Shown here: positions 52,277-60,084 of the stretch, piece after piece
Position numbering within the stretch: position 1 is the first letter of the stretch
Layout: every line of letters starts with the position of its first letter
Assembly: GCF_040546685.1 (NCBI RefSeq)
Contig: NZ_JBEPOH010000002.1
Span: 1-64,000 of the forward strand
From: Variovorax sp. OAS795
Lineage (GTDB): Bacteria; Pseudomonadota; Gammaproteobacteria; Burkholderiales; Burkholderiaceae_C
Direction of reading: 5' to 3'
Length of the DNA stretch: 64,000 bases
Made by a program: the position numbers and the translations under genes
Notes under the pieces: model-generated
Database searches by the model: none
What the model saw: only the letters and a program-made list of their open reading frames with translations
What the model was told of the DNA's origin: nothing

Positions 52277-53016
52277 GCCTTGAGGTCCAATCGTTCGCCG
52301 CTTTTGGATACCGCGATCCAGCGCGCCGCCCCGCCTTTTTTGTCGCTGTAGGTTTTCGCGAGTGCCGCCCAGGGAAGGTCGAGCTCTTCTGCAAGAGTGC
52401 GCGCCAGGCGGACCACCTTGATGCGCGTCGTTCGGGCAAGCAGGGTTTCCAGGACTGGCAGGCGCAGGCTGCGCGTGCCCTCGACGAGGTCGCGCGACTC
52501 TTGCAATGACTCCGTCTTGCCGATGTCGCTCAGGTGCTCCAGCAGGGCACGCTCGGGGGTCGAGACAAGAACGTCCGGATGCCCGCCGGGCAAGGACTGG
52601 AGCGCAAAGCCCTTCGGCAATCCGCTATCGAACAGCTGCGTGCTCTGGTACCTGCACTCGAAGCGGCTCGTGAACCAGGCAGGGAGGCGGACCTGCTGCT
52701 CGCCCCAGAGTGCGATGCTTTCCCGGAAGCTCACATGGTGGCGTATCCCCCGCCAGTGGAGCGCTGTCTTTCCGCCCACATGCATGCCCTCATGACGACG
52801 GATCAGGTAGGCAAGGCATGCATCCCGGCTGAGCGTATCGCCGGGCAGCATGTACACGCCGCGCCCCAGATGTTCGAGCCAGCCGGCCTTTGCGAGGTGC
52901 GAGGCGTGATCGGCACTGAGGCCGTGCTCCTTCAAGAAAGCCACGTCCAGAGGGGTGCCGCGCGGGACAACTGCCAACAGCTTCTTGAATGAAAAAGACT
53001 CTCCAGCTGGTCTCAT
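52273..53016 (-). CDS. abiEi: AbiEi-type antitoxin
   Basis: A 247-residue antitoxin: N-terminal winged helix (PLDVAFLKEHGLSADHASHL, KAGWLEHLGRGVYML) that binds the operon's own promoter, then the C-terminal antitoxin domain (HVGGKTALHWRGIRH, STPERALLEHLSDI). The gene precedes and overlaps the toxin gene, the usual AbiE order. Its start is six bases downstream of an inverted repeat that fits autoregulation. Confidence 0.9.
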   Translation of the reverse strand: MRPAGESFSFKKLLAVVPRGTPLDVAFLKEHGLSADHASHLAKAGWLEHLGRGVYMLPGDTLSRDACLAYLIRRHEGMHVGGKTALHWRGIRHHVSFRESIALWGEQQVRLPAWFTSRFECRYQSTQLFDSGLPKGFALQSLPGGHPDVLVSTPERALLEHLSDIGKTESLQESRDLVEGTRSLRLPVLETLLARTTRIKVVRLARTLAEELDLPWAALAKTYSDKKGGAARWIAVSKSGERLDLKA

Positions 53017-53021
53017 GGATC

Positions 53022-53036
53022 AACTATTCCATAGTT
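53022..53036. promoter_or_regulatory. Inverted repeat in the AbiE promoter
   Basis: AACTAT, three bases TCC, ATAGTT: a perfect 6-bp inverted repeat immediately before the antitoxin gene. AbiEi proteins repress their promoter through inverted repeats, so this is the likely operator. The DNA from here to 53115 is distinctly AT-rich. Confidence 0.6.
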
Positions 53037-53119
53037 TTCATTCGAACTCAAGGAAAGTGATTCAAAAATACCCAGCAATTGGTCAGATAAATCAATTACT
53101 GCACAAAAAACATTCGCAG

Positions 53120-53902
53120 CTAGGCGGCGCCCGCAATCGCGAGCCACGCGCTCGCGAGCAGCGTGCTGCCCGCGGCCGCCAGCAGGGCGCCGACCACCCA
53201 TTGGAGGATGCGCGGCGGCAGCTTGCTCGGTAGCCGGTGGTGCACGCGCGTCACGCCCCAGACCACCGGCATCGCGCATGCGGCCAGGAGCGCCGAATGC
53301 CACGAGAAGTGCCCCGTCGGCACGACGATCACCAGCCGCACCAGCGAGTTGAACGCGAACATCAGCAGCAGCGCGCGCCGCACCAGTTCGCGCTCCAGCG
53401 GCTGGCGGTACAGATGGAACACGATGGGCGGCCCCGAGCTCGAGAACAGCCCGCCCAGCACGCCCGAGAGCGCGCCGATGACTGCAAAGCTCGCGCGGCC
53501 CGACACGGCCGCGAGCGGCCGGCCCTGCATCACCAGCAGCACCGCGCAGACCAGGATCGAGGCGCCGAGCAGGCCCCGCAGCCAGTCGACCGCGCCGCCG
53601 CTCAGCCATGTGAGCAGCATGAGACCGACGATCACGCCCACGGTGCTGCCGTTGAGTGCCGGTTTCATGAGCTGCCACGGCACCACGCCGGGGCGCGCCC
53701 GGAAGTAGGTCCAGGCATTGATCAGGCTCAGCACCGTGGCGGCGTTGGCCGTGTCGCTCACGCTGGCGATGTGGAACACCGACACCAGCCCGAGCAGGAT
53801 CAGGCTGAACGCGAAGCCGGTAAGGTTCTGGGCGTAGGTGGCCAGCGCCACGCAGGCCATGAAGACCAGCACTGGGCCGGCTTCGGAAATCAATGCTTGC
53901 AC
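53120..53902 (-). CDS. TSUP-family (TauE/SafE) membrane permease
   Basis: A 260-residue protein with about eight membrane segments, of the sulfite exporter TauE/SafE family. Seen: two repeat-like halves, NLTGFAFSLILLGLVSVFHI near the start and GALSGVLGGLFSSSGPPIVF in the middle, the latter being the typical TSUP motif. Exports or imports small organic or sulfur anions; no sulfur genes are nearby to narrow this down. Monocistronic, divergent from the glycosyltransferase. Confidence 0.9.
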   Translation of the reverse strand: MQALISEAGPVLVFMACVALATYAQNLTGFAFSLILLGLVSVFHIASVSDTANAATVLSLINAWTYFRARPGVVPWQLMKPALNGSTVGVIVGLMLLTWLSGGAVDWLRGLLGASILVCAVLLVMQGRPLAAVSGRASFAVIGALSGVLGGLFSSSGPPIVFHLYRQPLERELVRRALLLMFAFNSLVRLVIVVPTGHFSWHSALLAACAMPVVWGVTRVHHRLPSKLPPRILQWVVGALLAAAGSTLLASAWLAIAGAA

Positions 53903-54098
53903 CGGATGGGAGATGGGTCGGTACGCTGCGCTCCGGAGAGCCGGGCGGTGTGCAAGGCGGCGGCAAGCCGCTCTGCGAGCGTTGAAAAAAGAAAGCGCTG
54001 AAACCGAAATTCAGCGGCGCGGAACCGGCCCGCATTGTCCTTGAAAATGAAATGTCCCGCCGCGCCAGCGCGGCCAGAGGATTGCAGGCCGTCGCGAC

Positions 54099-54983
54099 AT
54101 GAACCCGGTCTTTCTCTTGCTTGTCCATGCGGATCCGCAGCAGGTACAACGCCTGTTGCGGCGGCTCGTTCTGCACGGCCGGTGCTTCGTGCATGTCGAT
54201 GCCAAGTCCGAGCTTTCGGAATTCTGGATCGACGATCCCCGCGTGGTCTACCTGGACGACCGGGTCGACGTGCACTGGGGGGCCATCTCCCAGGTCGATG
54301 CCACCTTGCGGCTCATGCGTGGCGCGCTCGAAGGCTGCGACGTACCGCAGGTCAGCCATTTCGTGCTGCTCTCGGGCAACTGCTATCCCGTGCGTCCGGT
54401 GGAGGAGTTCGGCGCCTTTTCGCGCGCGCATGCCGCCACCAACTTCATCCGGCTGATTCCCCTGGCCAGCACGCGCAAGCTGCATCAGCGCGTGCGCCAC
54501 TTCTGGTTCTACGAAGACCTGCCGGTGAATGGGCGCAAGTTCTCGCCGGTACGGTTCATGCGCGGATTCATGCAACTCATCGGCAAGCTCGGCCGCCGCT
54601 CGTTCCCGCTCTTTCCGCGGTGGCACTTCGGTTCGCAGTGGTGGGCGCTGACGCCGCAGGCCGTGAGATACCTGGTGTCGCATCCCCATGAAGCATCCGT
54701 GAAGCGCTTCCTGCGCTTCTCCAAGGCACCGGACGAGATCTACTTTCATACGCTGCTTGCCAATTCGCCGCTGCAGCACACCGTGGAGCCCGTCGACGGA
54801 TCGGGCGTCTGGGACGCCGCGAACCTGCACCTCATCGATCCCTCGCTCTCGCGCTGGTACCAGGCATCGGACTACGAGGAGGTGGTCGCGTCCGGCAAGT
54901 GGTTCGTGCGCAAGGTGGGCAGCGGCATGTCGGGCGATCTTTGCGACAGGCTGGACGGCAACCCTCGTGTCGCCCGGCCCTGA
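54099..54983 (+). CDS. Core-2/I-branching-type glycosyltransferase (GT14-like)
   Basis: A 294-residue glycosyltransferase of the branching N-acetylglucosaminyltransferase type. Seen: FLLLVHADPQQVQRLLRRL, CFVHVDAKS, VHWGAISQVDATLRLM, HFVLLSGNCYPVRP, FGSQWWALTPQAVRYL and APDEIYFHTLLANSP, which are the usual landmarks. Probably decorates a surface glycan. It stands alone, with no polysaccharide cluster around it. ATG 54099 is preceded by GCGACATG without a strong ribosome site. Confidence 0.9.
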   Translation: MNPVFLLLVHADPQQVQRLLRRLVLHGRCFVHVDAKSELSEFWIDDPRVVYLDDRVDVHWGAISQVDATLRLMRGALEGCDVPQVSHFVLLSGNCYPVRPVEEFGAFSRAHAATNFIRLIPLASTRKLHQRVRHFWFYEDLPVNGRKFSPVRFMRGFMQLIGKLGRRSFPLFPRWHFGSQWWALTPQAVRYLVSHPHEASVKRFLRFSKAPDEIYFHTLLANSPLQHTVEPVDGSGVWDAANLHLIDPSLSRWYQASDYEEVVASGKWFVRKVGSGMSGDLCDRLDGNPRVARP

Positions 54984-55006
54984 CCGGCGAGATCGAATGC
55001 AGGGCG

Positions 55007-55022
55007 GCGCCGATGCCGGCGC
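55007..55022. terminator. Short GC hairpin between convergent genes
   Basis: GCGCCG, loop ATGC, CGGCGC, in the 45-bp gap between the glycosyltransferase and the convergent LysR gene. The stem is only six pairs and no U-tract follows, so it is a weak candidate bidirectional terminator. Confidence 0.3.
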
Positions 55023-55028
55023 GCTCCT

Positions 55029-55916
55029 TCAGGGCAGATGAGGACCGAGCCGGCCGAACTGCGCCATCAGCCACTCGGCCAGTTCGAGCTCCACACCCTG
55101 CAGTTCGCCAGCGCCCAGCCAGATCAATCCATAGTGGCTGCCGTCGGGATCGAAGCCGGCGGGTGCCGCCAGGCTTCCACGTTCCACATCGTCGATCGCG
55201 AGCACGAGCGGGCTCAGCGCCACGCCCAGGCCCGCGGACGCAGCCTCGACGATCAGGGAGTGATGGTCGTAGTAGCGGACCTCCGTGGGCCGGCGCGCCG
55301 ACGGATGGGTCTTCAGCCATTGCGCCCACGCGTCGGGCCGCGTCTTCGATCCGAGAGCCAGATAGTCGCCTCGTTCGAACCGCGGCACCCATTCCGGCCG
55401 CATGACAGGCCCGACCTTTTCGGGGAAAAGAGTCCGCACGTTCCACGTCTCGGGCACCGCGAAGTCCAGCCGCCGGATGGCGAGATCGACATGGTTCTTG
55501 CGGAAGTCCACAAGCCCTCCACCCACGGAGAGATGGAGGGCAAGGTCCGGATGCGCCGCTTGAAAACCGCCCAGCCGCGGAATCAGCCATCGCATGGCCA
55601 CCGAAGGCTCGCAGGAGAGCACCAGGGCGGTCTTCACGGCGCCGGTGGCGCGCAGGCTTTGCACCGTGGCGGCCAACTCGCCGAAGAACCGGCCGAGCGT
55701 GAGGTTCAGCGTCTCGCCGGCCGGCGTGAGGCGCAGGCCTCGCCCGTTCCTTTCGAACAAGCTGACGCCGATGTCATTGGCGAGCTTGGTGATCCGGCGG
55801 CTGACGGCGCCGTGCGTGAGGGCCAGCGAGTCTGCGGCGTGGCGAACGGAGCCCAGCCTTGCGGTGGCTTCGAACGCCCGCAGGTCGTCGAGCGAAGGGA
55901 TGTCTGATCGATCCAT
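55029..55916 (-). CDS. LysR-family regulator (GcvA-like)
   Basis: A 295-residue LysR regulator of the GcvA/AmpR-like subgroup: SLDDLRAFEATARLGSVRHA, LTHGAVSRRITKLANDIG and LFERNGRGLRLTPAG in the DNA-binding part, with LSCEPSVAMRWLIPRL and DLAIRRLDF in the effector domain. ATG 55916 is chosen over an upstream TTG (55940), because the longer form would run through a perfect operator. Divergent from the four-carbon acid-sugar operon, which it very likely controls. Confidence 0.93.
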   Translation of the reverse strand: MDRSDIPSLDDLRAFEATARLGSVRHAADSLALTHGAVSRRITKLANDIGVSLFERNGRGLRLTPAGETLNLTLGRFFGELAATVQSLRATGAVKTALVLSCEPSVAMRWLIPRLGGFQAAHPDLALHLSVGGGLVDFRKNHVDLAIRRLDFAVPETWNVRTLFPEKVGPVMRPEWVPRFERGDYLALGSKTRPDAWAQWLKTHPSARRPTEVRYYDHHSLIVEAASAGLGVALSPLVLAIDDVERGSLAAPAGFDPDGSHYGLIWLGAGELQGVELELAEWLMAQFGRLGPHLP

Positions 55917-55937
55917 TGGTGACAATATATCACCAAT
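55915..55937. promoter_or_regulatory. LysR-type operator, perfect 8-bp inverted repeat
   Basis: ATTGGTGA, seven bases CAATATA, TCACCAAT. It is adjacent to, and overlaps by two bases, the LysR start codon and lies 55 bp before the divergent kinase gene. It contains T-N11-A cores. One of the strongest operators in the window. Confidence 0.7.
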
Positions 55938-55979
55938 CAACGTCAGAAACTATCGCTTTTCCTTGTTTGAACTAGTTTT

Positions 55980-55985
55980 GATAAT
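55980..55985 (+). promoter_or_regulatory. Possible -10 element giving a leaderless kinase transcript
   Basis: GATAAT ends only six bases before the kinase ATG (55992), and no Shine-Dalgarno sequence precedes that ATG. A -35-like TTTTCC lies 17 bp upstream (55957-55962). If this is the -10, transcription would begin at or very near the start codon. Suggestive only. Confidence 0.35.
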
Positions 55986-55991
55986 TGATGC

Positions 55992-57059
55992 ATGCGCACC
56001 AATCATCAGCCCAGCATCGCCGTCCTCGCCGACGACCTGACGAGTGCGGCAGACGGGGCCGCACCCTTTGTCGCGCGCGGCCTCACGGCGTCGATCGGGA
56101 GGGGCCGGTTTCCGGGCAATGCGGCGGCGGTGGTCGCGGTCGACAGCGCTTCGCGGTCTGCGACGCCAATGCAAGCCATCGAGCGGGTGGCTCGATTGAC
56201 GACGCGGCTTGCCGGCAGTGCCGTGCTCTACAAGACCGTGGACTCCACGCTGCGCGGCCACATCGCGCAGGAGCTCGAAGCGTGCTTTGCGGCCAGCGGC
56301 CGCAGATCGCTGGTGTTTGCGCCGGCGTTCCCCGAGGCCGGGCGCACGACGGTCGGAGGCATTCAGCGCGTGGACGGCATCCCGGTTGCGGAGAGCGTGT
56401 ATGGGCAGGACCCGGTGCATCCCGCGCGGCACTCGGCGCTGGCCGACCTGGTTCCGCGCAGCATCAGGCATGTCACCTTGCTCGACGCGGTCACGCAGCA
56501 AGAACTCGACTCGCAAATTGCCTCCATCGAGGAGCCGGAGTCGGTGTTGTGGGTCGGCTCTCCCGGAATGGCGGCCGCCCTGTCGCGGCGTTTCGTGCCC
56601 GAGAAAACCCGGCCGCCGGCGGTGGATGGCATCGGCAACGAGGTCCTGGTCGCCGTTGGAAGCGCGAACCCGCGCAGTCACATCCAGGCCGATCACGTGC
56701 AGGAGGCCCTCGGCGTCATGCTGCTGCGCGGCCCCAAGGCGCGAGAGCAGGATCCCGCGGCGGTGCTGCGCCGCATTGCAGAAGCCGCAGCGCGAGAGCT
56801 CCAGGACCCACGCTTCGGCGCGTTGATCGCCACCGGCGGCGACACGATGGAAGCGATCCTGGATCTTCTCGGCGTGCGGGAGTTCGAGATCCTGCAAGAA
56901 CTCGAGTCCGGACTCCCCCTCGGCCGCGCCAGGCTCGGCGGTGGACGCCTGCTCCTGCTCGCCATGAAGGCCGGCGGCTTCGGCAGCGACGACGCCCTGG
57001 TGCGCGCCGTCTCCCGCCTACGCGGAACAACCCCAACCTTGCGAACGGATTCACAGTGA
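55992..57059 (+). CDS. Four-carbon acid sugar kinase (DUF1537 family)
   Basis: A 355-residue kinase of the OtnK/DtnK (DUF1537) family, which phosphorylates threonate or erythronate at C4. Seen: N-terminal IAVLADDLTSAADGAAPF with the DD(L/F)TGA-type substrate motif (here DDLTSAA), YKTVDSTLRGHIAQEL, FAPAFPEAGRTTVGG, and the C-terminal nucleotide site GALIATGGDTMEAIL and KAGGFGSDDAL. It is slightly short of the usual about 420 residues. Its last bases (GTGA) overlap the PdxA2 start. Together the pair would convert D-threonate-type acids to dihydroxyacetone phosphate. Confidence 0.92.
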   Translation: MRTNHQPSIAVLADDLTSAADGAAPFVARGLTASIGRGRFPGNAAAVVAVDSASRSATPMQAIERVARLTTRLAGSAVLYKTVDSTLRGHIAQELEACFAASGRRSLVFAPAFPEAGRTTVGGIQRVDGIPVAESVYGQDPVHPARHSALADLVPRSIRHVTLLDAVTQQELDSQIASIEEPESVLWVGSPGMAAALSRRFVPEKTRPPAVDGIGNEVLVAVGSANPRSHIQADHVQEALGVMLLRGPKAREQDPAAVLRRIAEAAARELQDPRFGALIATGGDTMEAILDLLGVREFEILQELESGLPLGRARLGGGRLLLLAMKAGGFGSDDALVRAVSRLRGTTPTLRTDSQ

Positions 57060-58051
57060 AGAACATCTCCTCCCCGCTTGCCCTCACCATGGGCGACGCA
57101 TCCGGCATCGGGCCGGAGATCGTGGCAAAGGTCCTCGCGAAGGGCGGCGAACGCGTCGTCGTGTTCGGCAGCCATGCCGTCATGCAGGACATCGTTCGCA
57201 GGCTGGGGATGAACATCGAGGTGCGGCGCATCGATGCACCCGCTGCAGCCCGGTTCCAGCCGCGGACGATCGAAGTCATCGAGACCACCGGGATCGCCGA
57301 GCTTCCGCCCCTCGGGCAGATCAGCGCCGTCTCGGGCCAGGCGGCCTTCGATGCCATCGTTGCAGCGATCGCAGCGGCGAAATCCGGGGAAGTGAGCGGC
57401 ATCGTCACGGCGCCGATCAACAAGGAGGCGATGGCCAGCGCGGGCATCCGCTACCCCGGCCATACGGAAATCCTGGCCGACTTCGGCGGCGCCACGCGCG
57501 TGGCAATGATGCTGGCGAACGACGACATGCGGACGGTGCTCGTCACCATCCACACGTCGCTGCGCAAAGCCATCGAGCAGGGCGATTTCGACGCCCAGAT
57601 GTCCGCCATCCGGCTTGCGCACGAGGGCGGGAAGGCCCTGGGCTTCGCGGCGCCGCGTGTGGCCGTCGCAGGCCTCAACCCGCACGCCGGTGAGGGCGGC
57701 CTCTTCGGCGATGAGGAAATCCGGATCATCCGGCCGGCCATCGAAGCGGCGCGGGCCGAAGGCATCGATGCCAGCGGACCTTATCCCGGCGATACGGTGT
57801 TCATGCAGGCACGCATGGGCCGGTTCGACGTTGTCGTGGCCCAGTACCACGATCAGGGCCTCATCCCGGTGAAGTATCTCGGGCTGGAAAAGGGCGTGAA
57901 CATCACGCTGGGCCTTCCGTTCGTGCGCACCAGCCCGGACCACGGCACGGCATTCGACATCGCCGGCCGCGGGATCGCAGACCACGCCAGCCTGGAAACG
58001 GCGCTTGCCTATGCAAAGCGCCTCGTCGCTGCGCAAACCCACACACACTGA
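57056..58051 (+). CDS. pdxA2: 4-Phospho-threonate/erythronate dehydrogenase, PdxA2 type
   Basis: A 331-residue PdxA-family NAD-dependent oxidative decarboxylase. Seen: LALTMGDASGIGPEIVAKVL, GIVTAPINKEAMASAGIRYP with the catalytic Lys, GHTEILADF metal region, AGLNPHAGEGGLFGDEE, and QYHDQGLIPVKYLG. Next to a DUF1537 kinase, PdxA2 proteins act on 4-phospho-D-threonate or erythronate, giving DHAP and CO2, rather than in vitamin B6 synthesis. GTG 57056 is the start (coupled to the kinase stop). Confidence 0.93.
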   Translation: MKNISSPLALTMGDASGIGPEIVAKVLAKGGERVVVFGSHAVMQDIVRRLGMNIEVRRIDAPAAARFQPRTIEVIETTGIAELPPLGQISAVSGQAAFDAIVAAIAAAKSGEVSGIVTAPINKEAMASAGIRYPGHTEILADFGGATRVAMMLANDDMRTVLVTIHTSLRKAIEQGDFDAQMSAIRLAHEGGKALGFAAPRVAVAGLNPHAGEGGLFGDEEIRIIRPAIEAARAEGIDASGPYPGDTVFMQARMGRFDVVVAQYHDQGLIPVKYLGLEKGVNITLGLPFVRTSPDHGTAFDIAGRGIADHASLETALAYAKRLVAAQTHTH

Positions 58052-58073
58052 CTTCGAAAAAGGAACCACCATC

Positions 58074-59054
58074 ATGGGTCTACGTTTCATCTTCATGCTC
58101 ACGCGCAACGACCGCACGGTTGCGGATGCGTCGCAGCAGCTCCAGACGGCCCTCGGCCTCGGGGTGCGGCACATCGGGTTCAAGGACATCGGCTTGCCGC
58201 TCGAGCAGCTGAAGGGGCTGAATGCGGCGATCAAGGCCGGCGGCGCAACGTCCTACCTGGAAGTGGTGTCGCTCGACCGCGAAAGCGAAATCGTTTCGGC
58301 AAAGGCAGCCGCCGAGATCGGTGTCGACGTTCTACTGGGGGGCACGCGGGTCGATGACGTGCTGCCGATCCTCGAGGACACCGGCATCCGGTACTTCCCG
58401 TTCCCGGGCCGGATCACCGGGCACCCGAGCGTGCTGGAAGGCACCATCGAGGAAATCGTTGAAAGTGCCCGGGCGATTGCGGCGCGGGATGGCGTGCATG
58501 GCCTGGACCTGTTGGCCTATCGTTCGGCCCAAAACGTGCCCGCGTTGATGGCGGCCGTCTGCGCCGCGGTCTCCAAGCCCGTCTACGTTGCGGGCTCGAT
58601 CGCCACCCCTGAACGGATTGCAGTCGTCCAGGGCGCAGGGGCAGCGGGCTTCACGATCGGGACGGCGGCACTGGACGGCAAATACCCGGCCAGCGGGAAT
58701 GACGTGCCGAGCCAGCTCGCCGCCATCATTCGCGACGTCGCTGCACTGAACAAGCATCTTTCGACCATTCCGAAGAAGAATTTGTCGACGGCCTTTGCCG
58801 GACGGGCCGAGGGGCAGGGCGACAACCTGCGAATCAAGGTCGCCAGGTTCGAGGGAGCCCCCTGCTGGTCATTCAGGCAGCACGGCGATGAGCTGTTCTT
58901 CGTTCATCGGGGGCGCCTGCTAATGAAGTTCCGTGACCGCGAGGAGATCGTCGAGGCCGGCGAGTTCATCGTCGTACCGCATGGGGTCGAGCATTGTGCG
59001 GTGGCCCTGGACGGGGAACCGTCGGAGGTGTTGCTGGCAACTGCGGCTGCCTAG
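58074..59054 (+). CDS. TIM-barrel protein fused to a C-terminal cupin
   Basis: A 326-residue protein of unassigned function. Residues 1 to about 225 form a (beta/alpha)8-like barrel with HisA/TrpC-like strand ends (VRHIGFKDIGLPLEQLKGLN, VDVLLGGTRVDDVL, VYVAGSIATPERI, GAAGFTIGTAALDGKYP). Residues about 245-326 form a cupin with both motifs: QHGDELFFVHRGRLLMKF and VPHGVEHCAVAL, whose His/Glu residues fit a metal site. ATG 58074 follows AAGGAACC. Third gene of the kinase/PdxA2 operon. Known threonate pathways need no further barrel enzyme, so its role (an epimerase, isomerase or aldolase?) is open. Confidence 0.87.
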   Translation: MGLRFIFMLTRNDRTVADASQQLQTALGLGVRHIGFKDIGLPLEQLKGLNAAIKAGGATSYLEVVSLDRESEIVSAKAAAEIGVDVLLGGTRVDDVLPILEDTGIRYFPFPGRITGHPSVLEGTIEEIVESARAIAARDGVHGLDLLAYRSAQNVPALMAAVCAAVSKPVYVAGSIATPERIAVVQGAGAAGFTIGTAALDGKYPASGNDVPSQLAAIIRDVAALNKHLSTIPKKNLSTAFAGRAEGQGDNLRIKVARFEGAPCWSFRQHGDELFFVHRGRLLMKFRDREEIVEAGEFIVVPHGVEHCAVALDGEPSEVLLATAAA

Positions 59055-59104
59055 CTTGCGTCGGGCGGTGCTCTCACACGGCGCAGTCCTGGCGAGCACC
59101 CGCG

Positions 59105-59135
59105 GTATCGGTCCGCGGCTTTATGCGGTCAAATA
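59105..59135 (+). promoter_or_regulatory. 31-bp regulon element, copy 1 (before the LysR gene)
   Basis: GTATCGG, 11 bases, ATGCGGTCAAATA. The same arrangement recurs at 60958-60988 and, inverted, at 61120-61150. By hand, 25 of 31 bases equal copy 3 and 21 of 31 equal copy 2. It ends 31 bp before the LysR start. Confidence 0.65.
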
Positions 59136-59152
59136 GCGGATCTGACGCTATT
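59132..59152. promoter_or_regulatory. Inverted repeat before the LysR gene
   Basis: AATAGCG, seven bases, CGCTATT: a perfect 7-bp inverted repeat with T-N11-A spacing, overlapping the end of copy 1 of the 31-bp element and 14 bp before the LysR start. Likely the autoregulation site. Confidence 0.55.
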
Positions 59153-59166
59153 GATGCAAGACCGAT

Positions 59167-60084
59167 ATGAACTACCGCCAGATCGAGTGCTTCCGCGCCG
59201 TCATGCACACCGGCTCGATGACGCTTGCCGCTGCGCAGCTGCACACCTCGCAGCCGAACGTGAGCCGTGCCATCGCGCTGCTGCAGGGCGAGACGCAGCT
59301 GAAGCTCTTCGAGCGCGTCGGGCAGCGCGTGGTTCCCACGCCCGAAGCGCACGCACTGCTGAAGGAAGTGGACCGCGTCTACGTCGGCCTGCAGTCCATC
59401 GGCGACGCGGCGGACCGCATCCGCACGCTGGGGGTCGAAGGCTTGCGCATCGCGGTATCACCGGGCATCGGCGTCAGTCCGGTGCCGCGCATCCTGCAAG
59501 TCTTTCGCGGCATGCGCCCGCGCGTTCCGGTCGTGGTCCACACGGCCGATTCCGCGACCATCTGCAAGTGGGTGTCGTCCGGGTACTACGAGCTCGGCCT
59601 GGTCGGCTATGTCGCGCTGCCGCAGGAGGTCGACACCACGCTCGTGCATTCGGACCGCGCGGTATGCATCGTGCCGCGGGGGCACCGCCTCGCGCGCAAG
59701 CGCAAGGTCGTTCCCTCGGACCTGGCCGGCGAGTCGTTCATATCGCATGCGTCTCCGGACGTGGTGCGTGCGGCCACCGACCGCGTCTTCAATCCCGAGG
59801 TGCGCCGGCTCGAGATCGAGACGACCCTGGGCACCACCATCTGCGCAATGGTGGCGCGCGGGCTGGGCGTGAGCATCGTGAATCCCGCGATGCTCAGCGA
59901 GCTTGCGCTCACGGGCGTGCATTCGCTGGCGTTCGAGCCTGCGATCCATATCGAATGCCACCTGGTGCTTGCACGCCAGCAGCCGGCGCAGGCGCTCGTG
60001 GCTGATTTTCTCGAGGCCATACGCGTCGTGACGCGCAGCCCCGAGCACACAGGGCGCAAGAAGGTCAGCCGATCGCCTGCGTGA
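59167..60084 (+). CDS. LysR-family regulator (OccR/NocR-like)
   Basis: A 305-residue LysR regulator: MNYRQIECFRAVMHTGSMTL and LHTSQPNVSRAIALLQ form the DNA-binding region, with LFERVGQRVVPTPEA after it. The sequence style (IECFRAVM, SMTLAAAQLHTSQP) resembles OccR/NocR-type regulators of opine and amino-acid catabolism. It is preceded by copy 1 of a 31-bp element that also occurs before the GNAT gene and the dehydrogenase operon, so it probably controls all three. The last 20 bases overlap the convergent GNAT gene. Confidence 0.93.
   Translation: MNYRQIECFRAVMHTGSMTLAAAQLHTSQPNVSRAIALLQGETQLKLFERVGQRVVPTPEAHALLKEVDRVYVGLQSIGDAADRIRTLGVEGLRIAVSPGIGVSPVPRILQVFRGMRPRVPVVVHTADSATICKWVSSGYYELGLVGYVALPQEVDTTLVHSDRAVCIVPRGHRLARKRKVVPSDLAGESFISHASPDVVRAATDRVFNPEVRRLEIETTLGTTICAMVARGLGVSIVNPAMLSELALTGVHSLAFEPAIHIECHLVLARQQPAQALVADFLEAIRVVTRSPEHTGRKKVSRSPA

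Noticed and set aside
55965..55985. AT-rich patch before the DUF1537 kinase as an insertion or attachment site
   Set aside because: No direct repeats or integrase; promoter-like content explains it.
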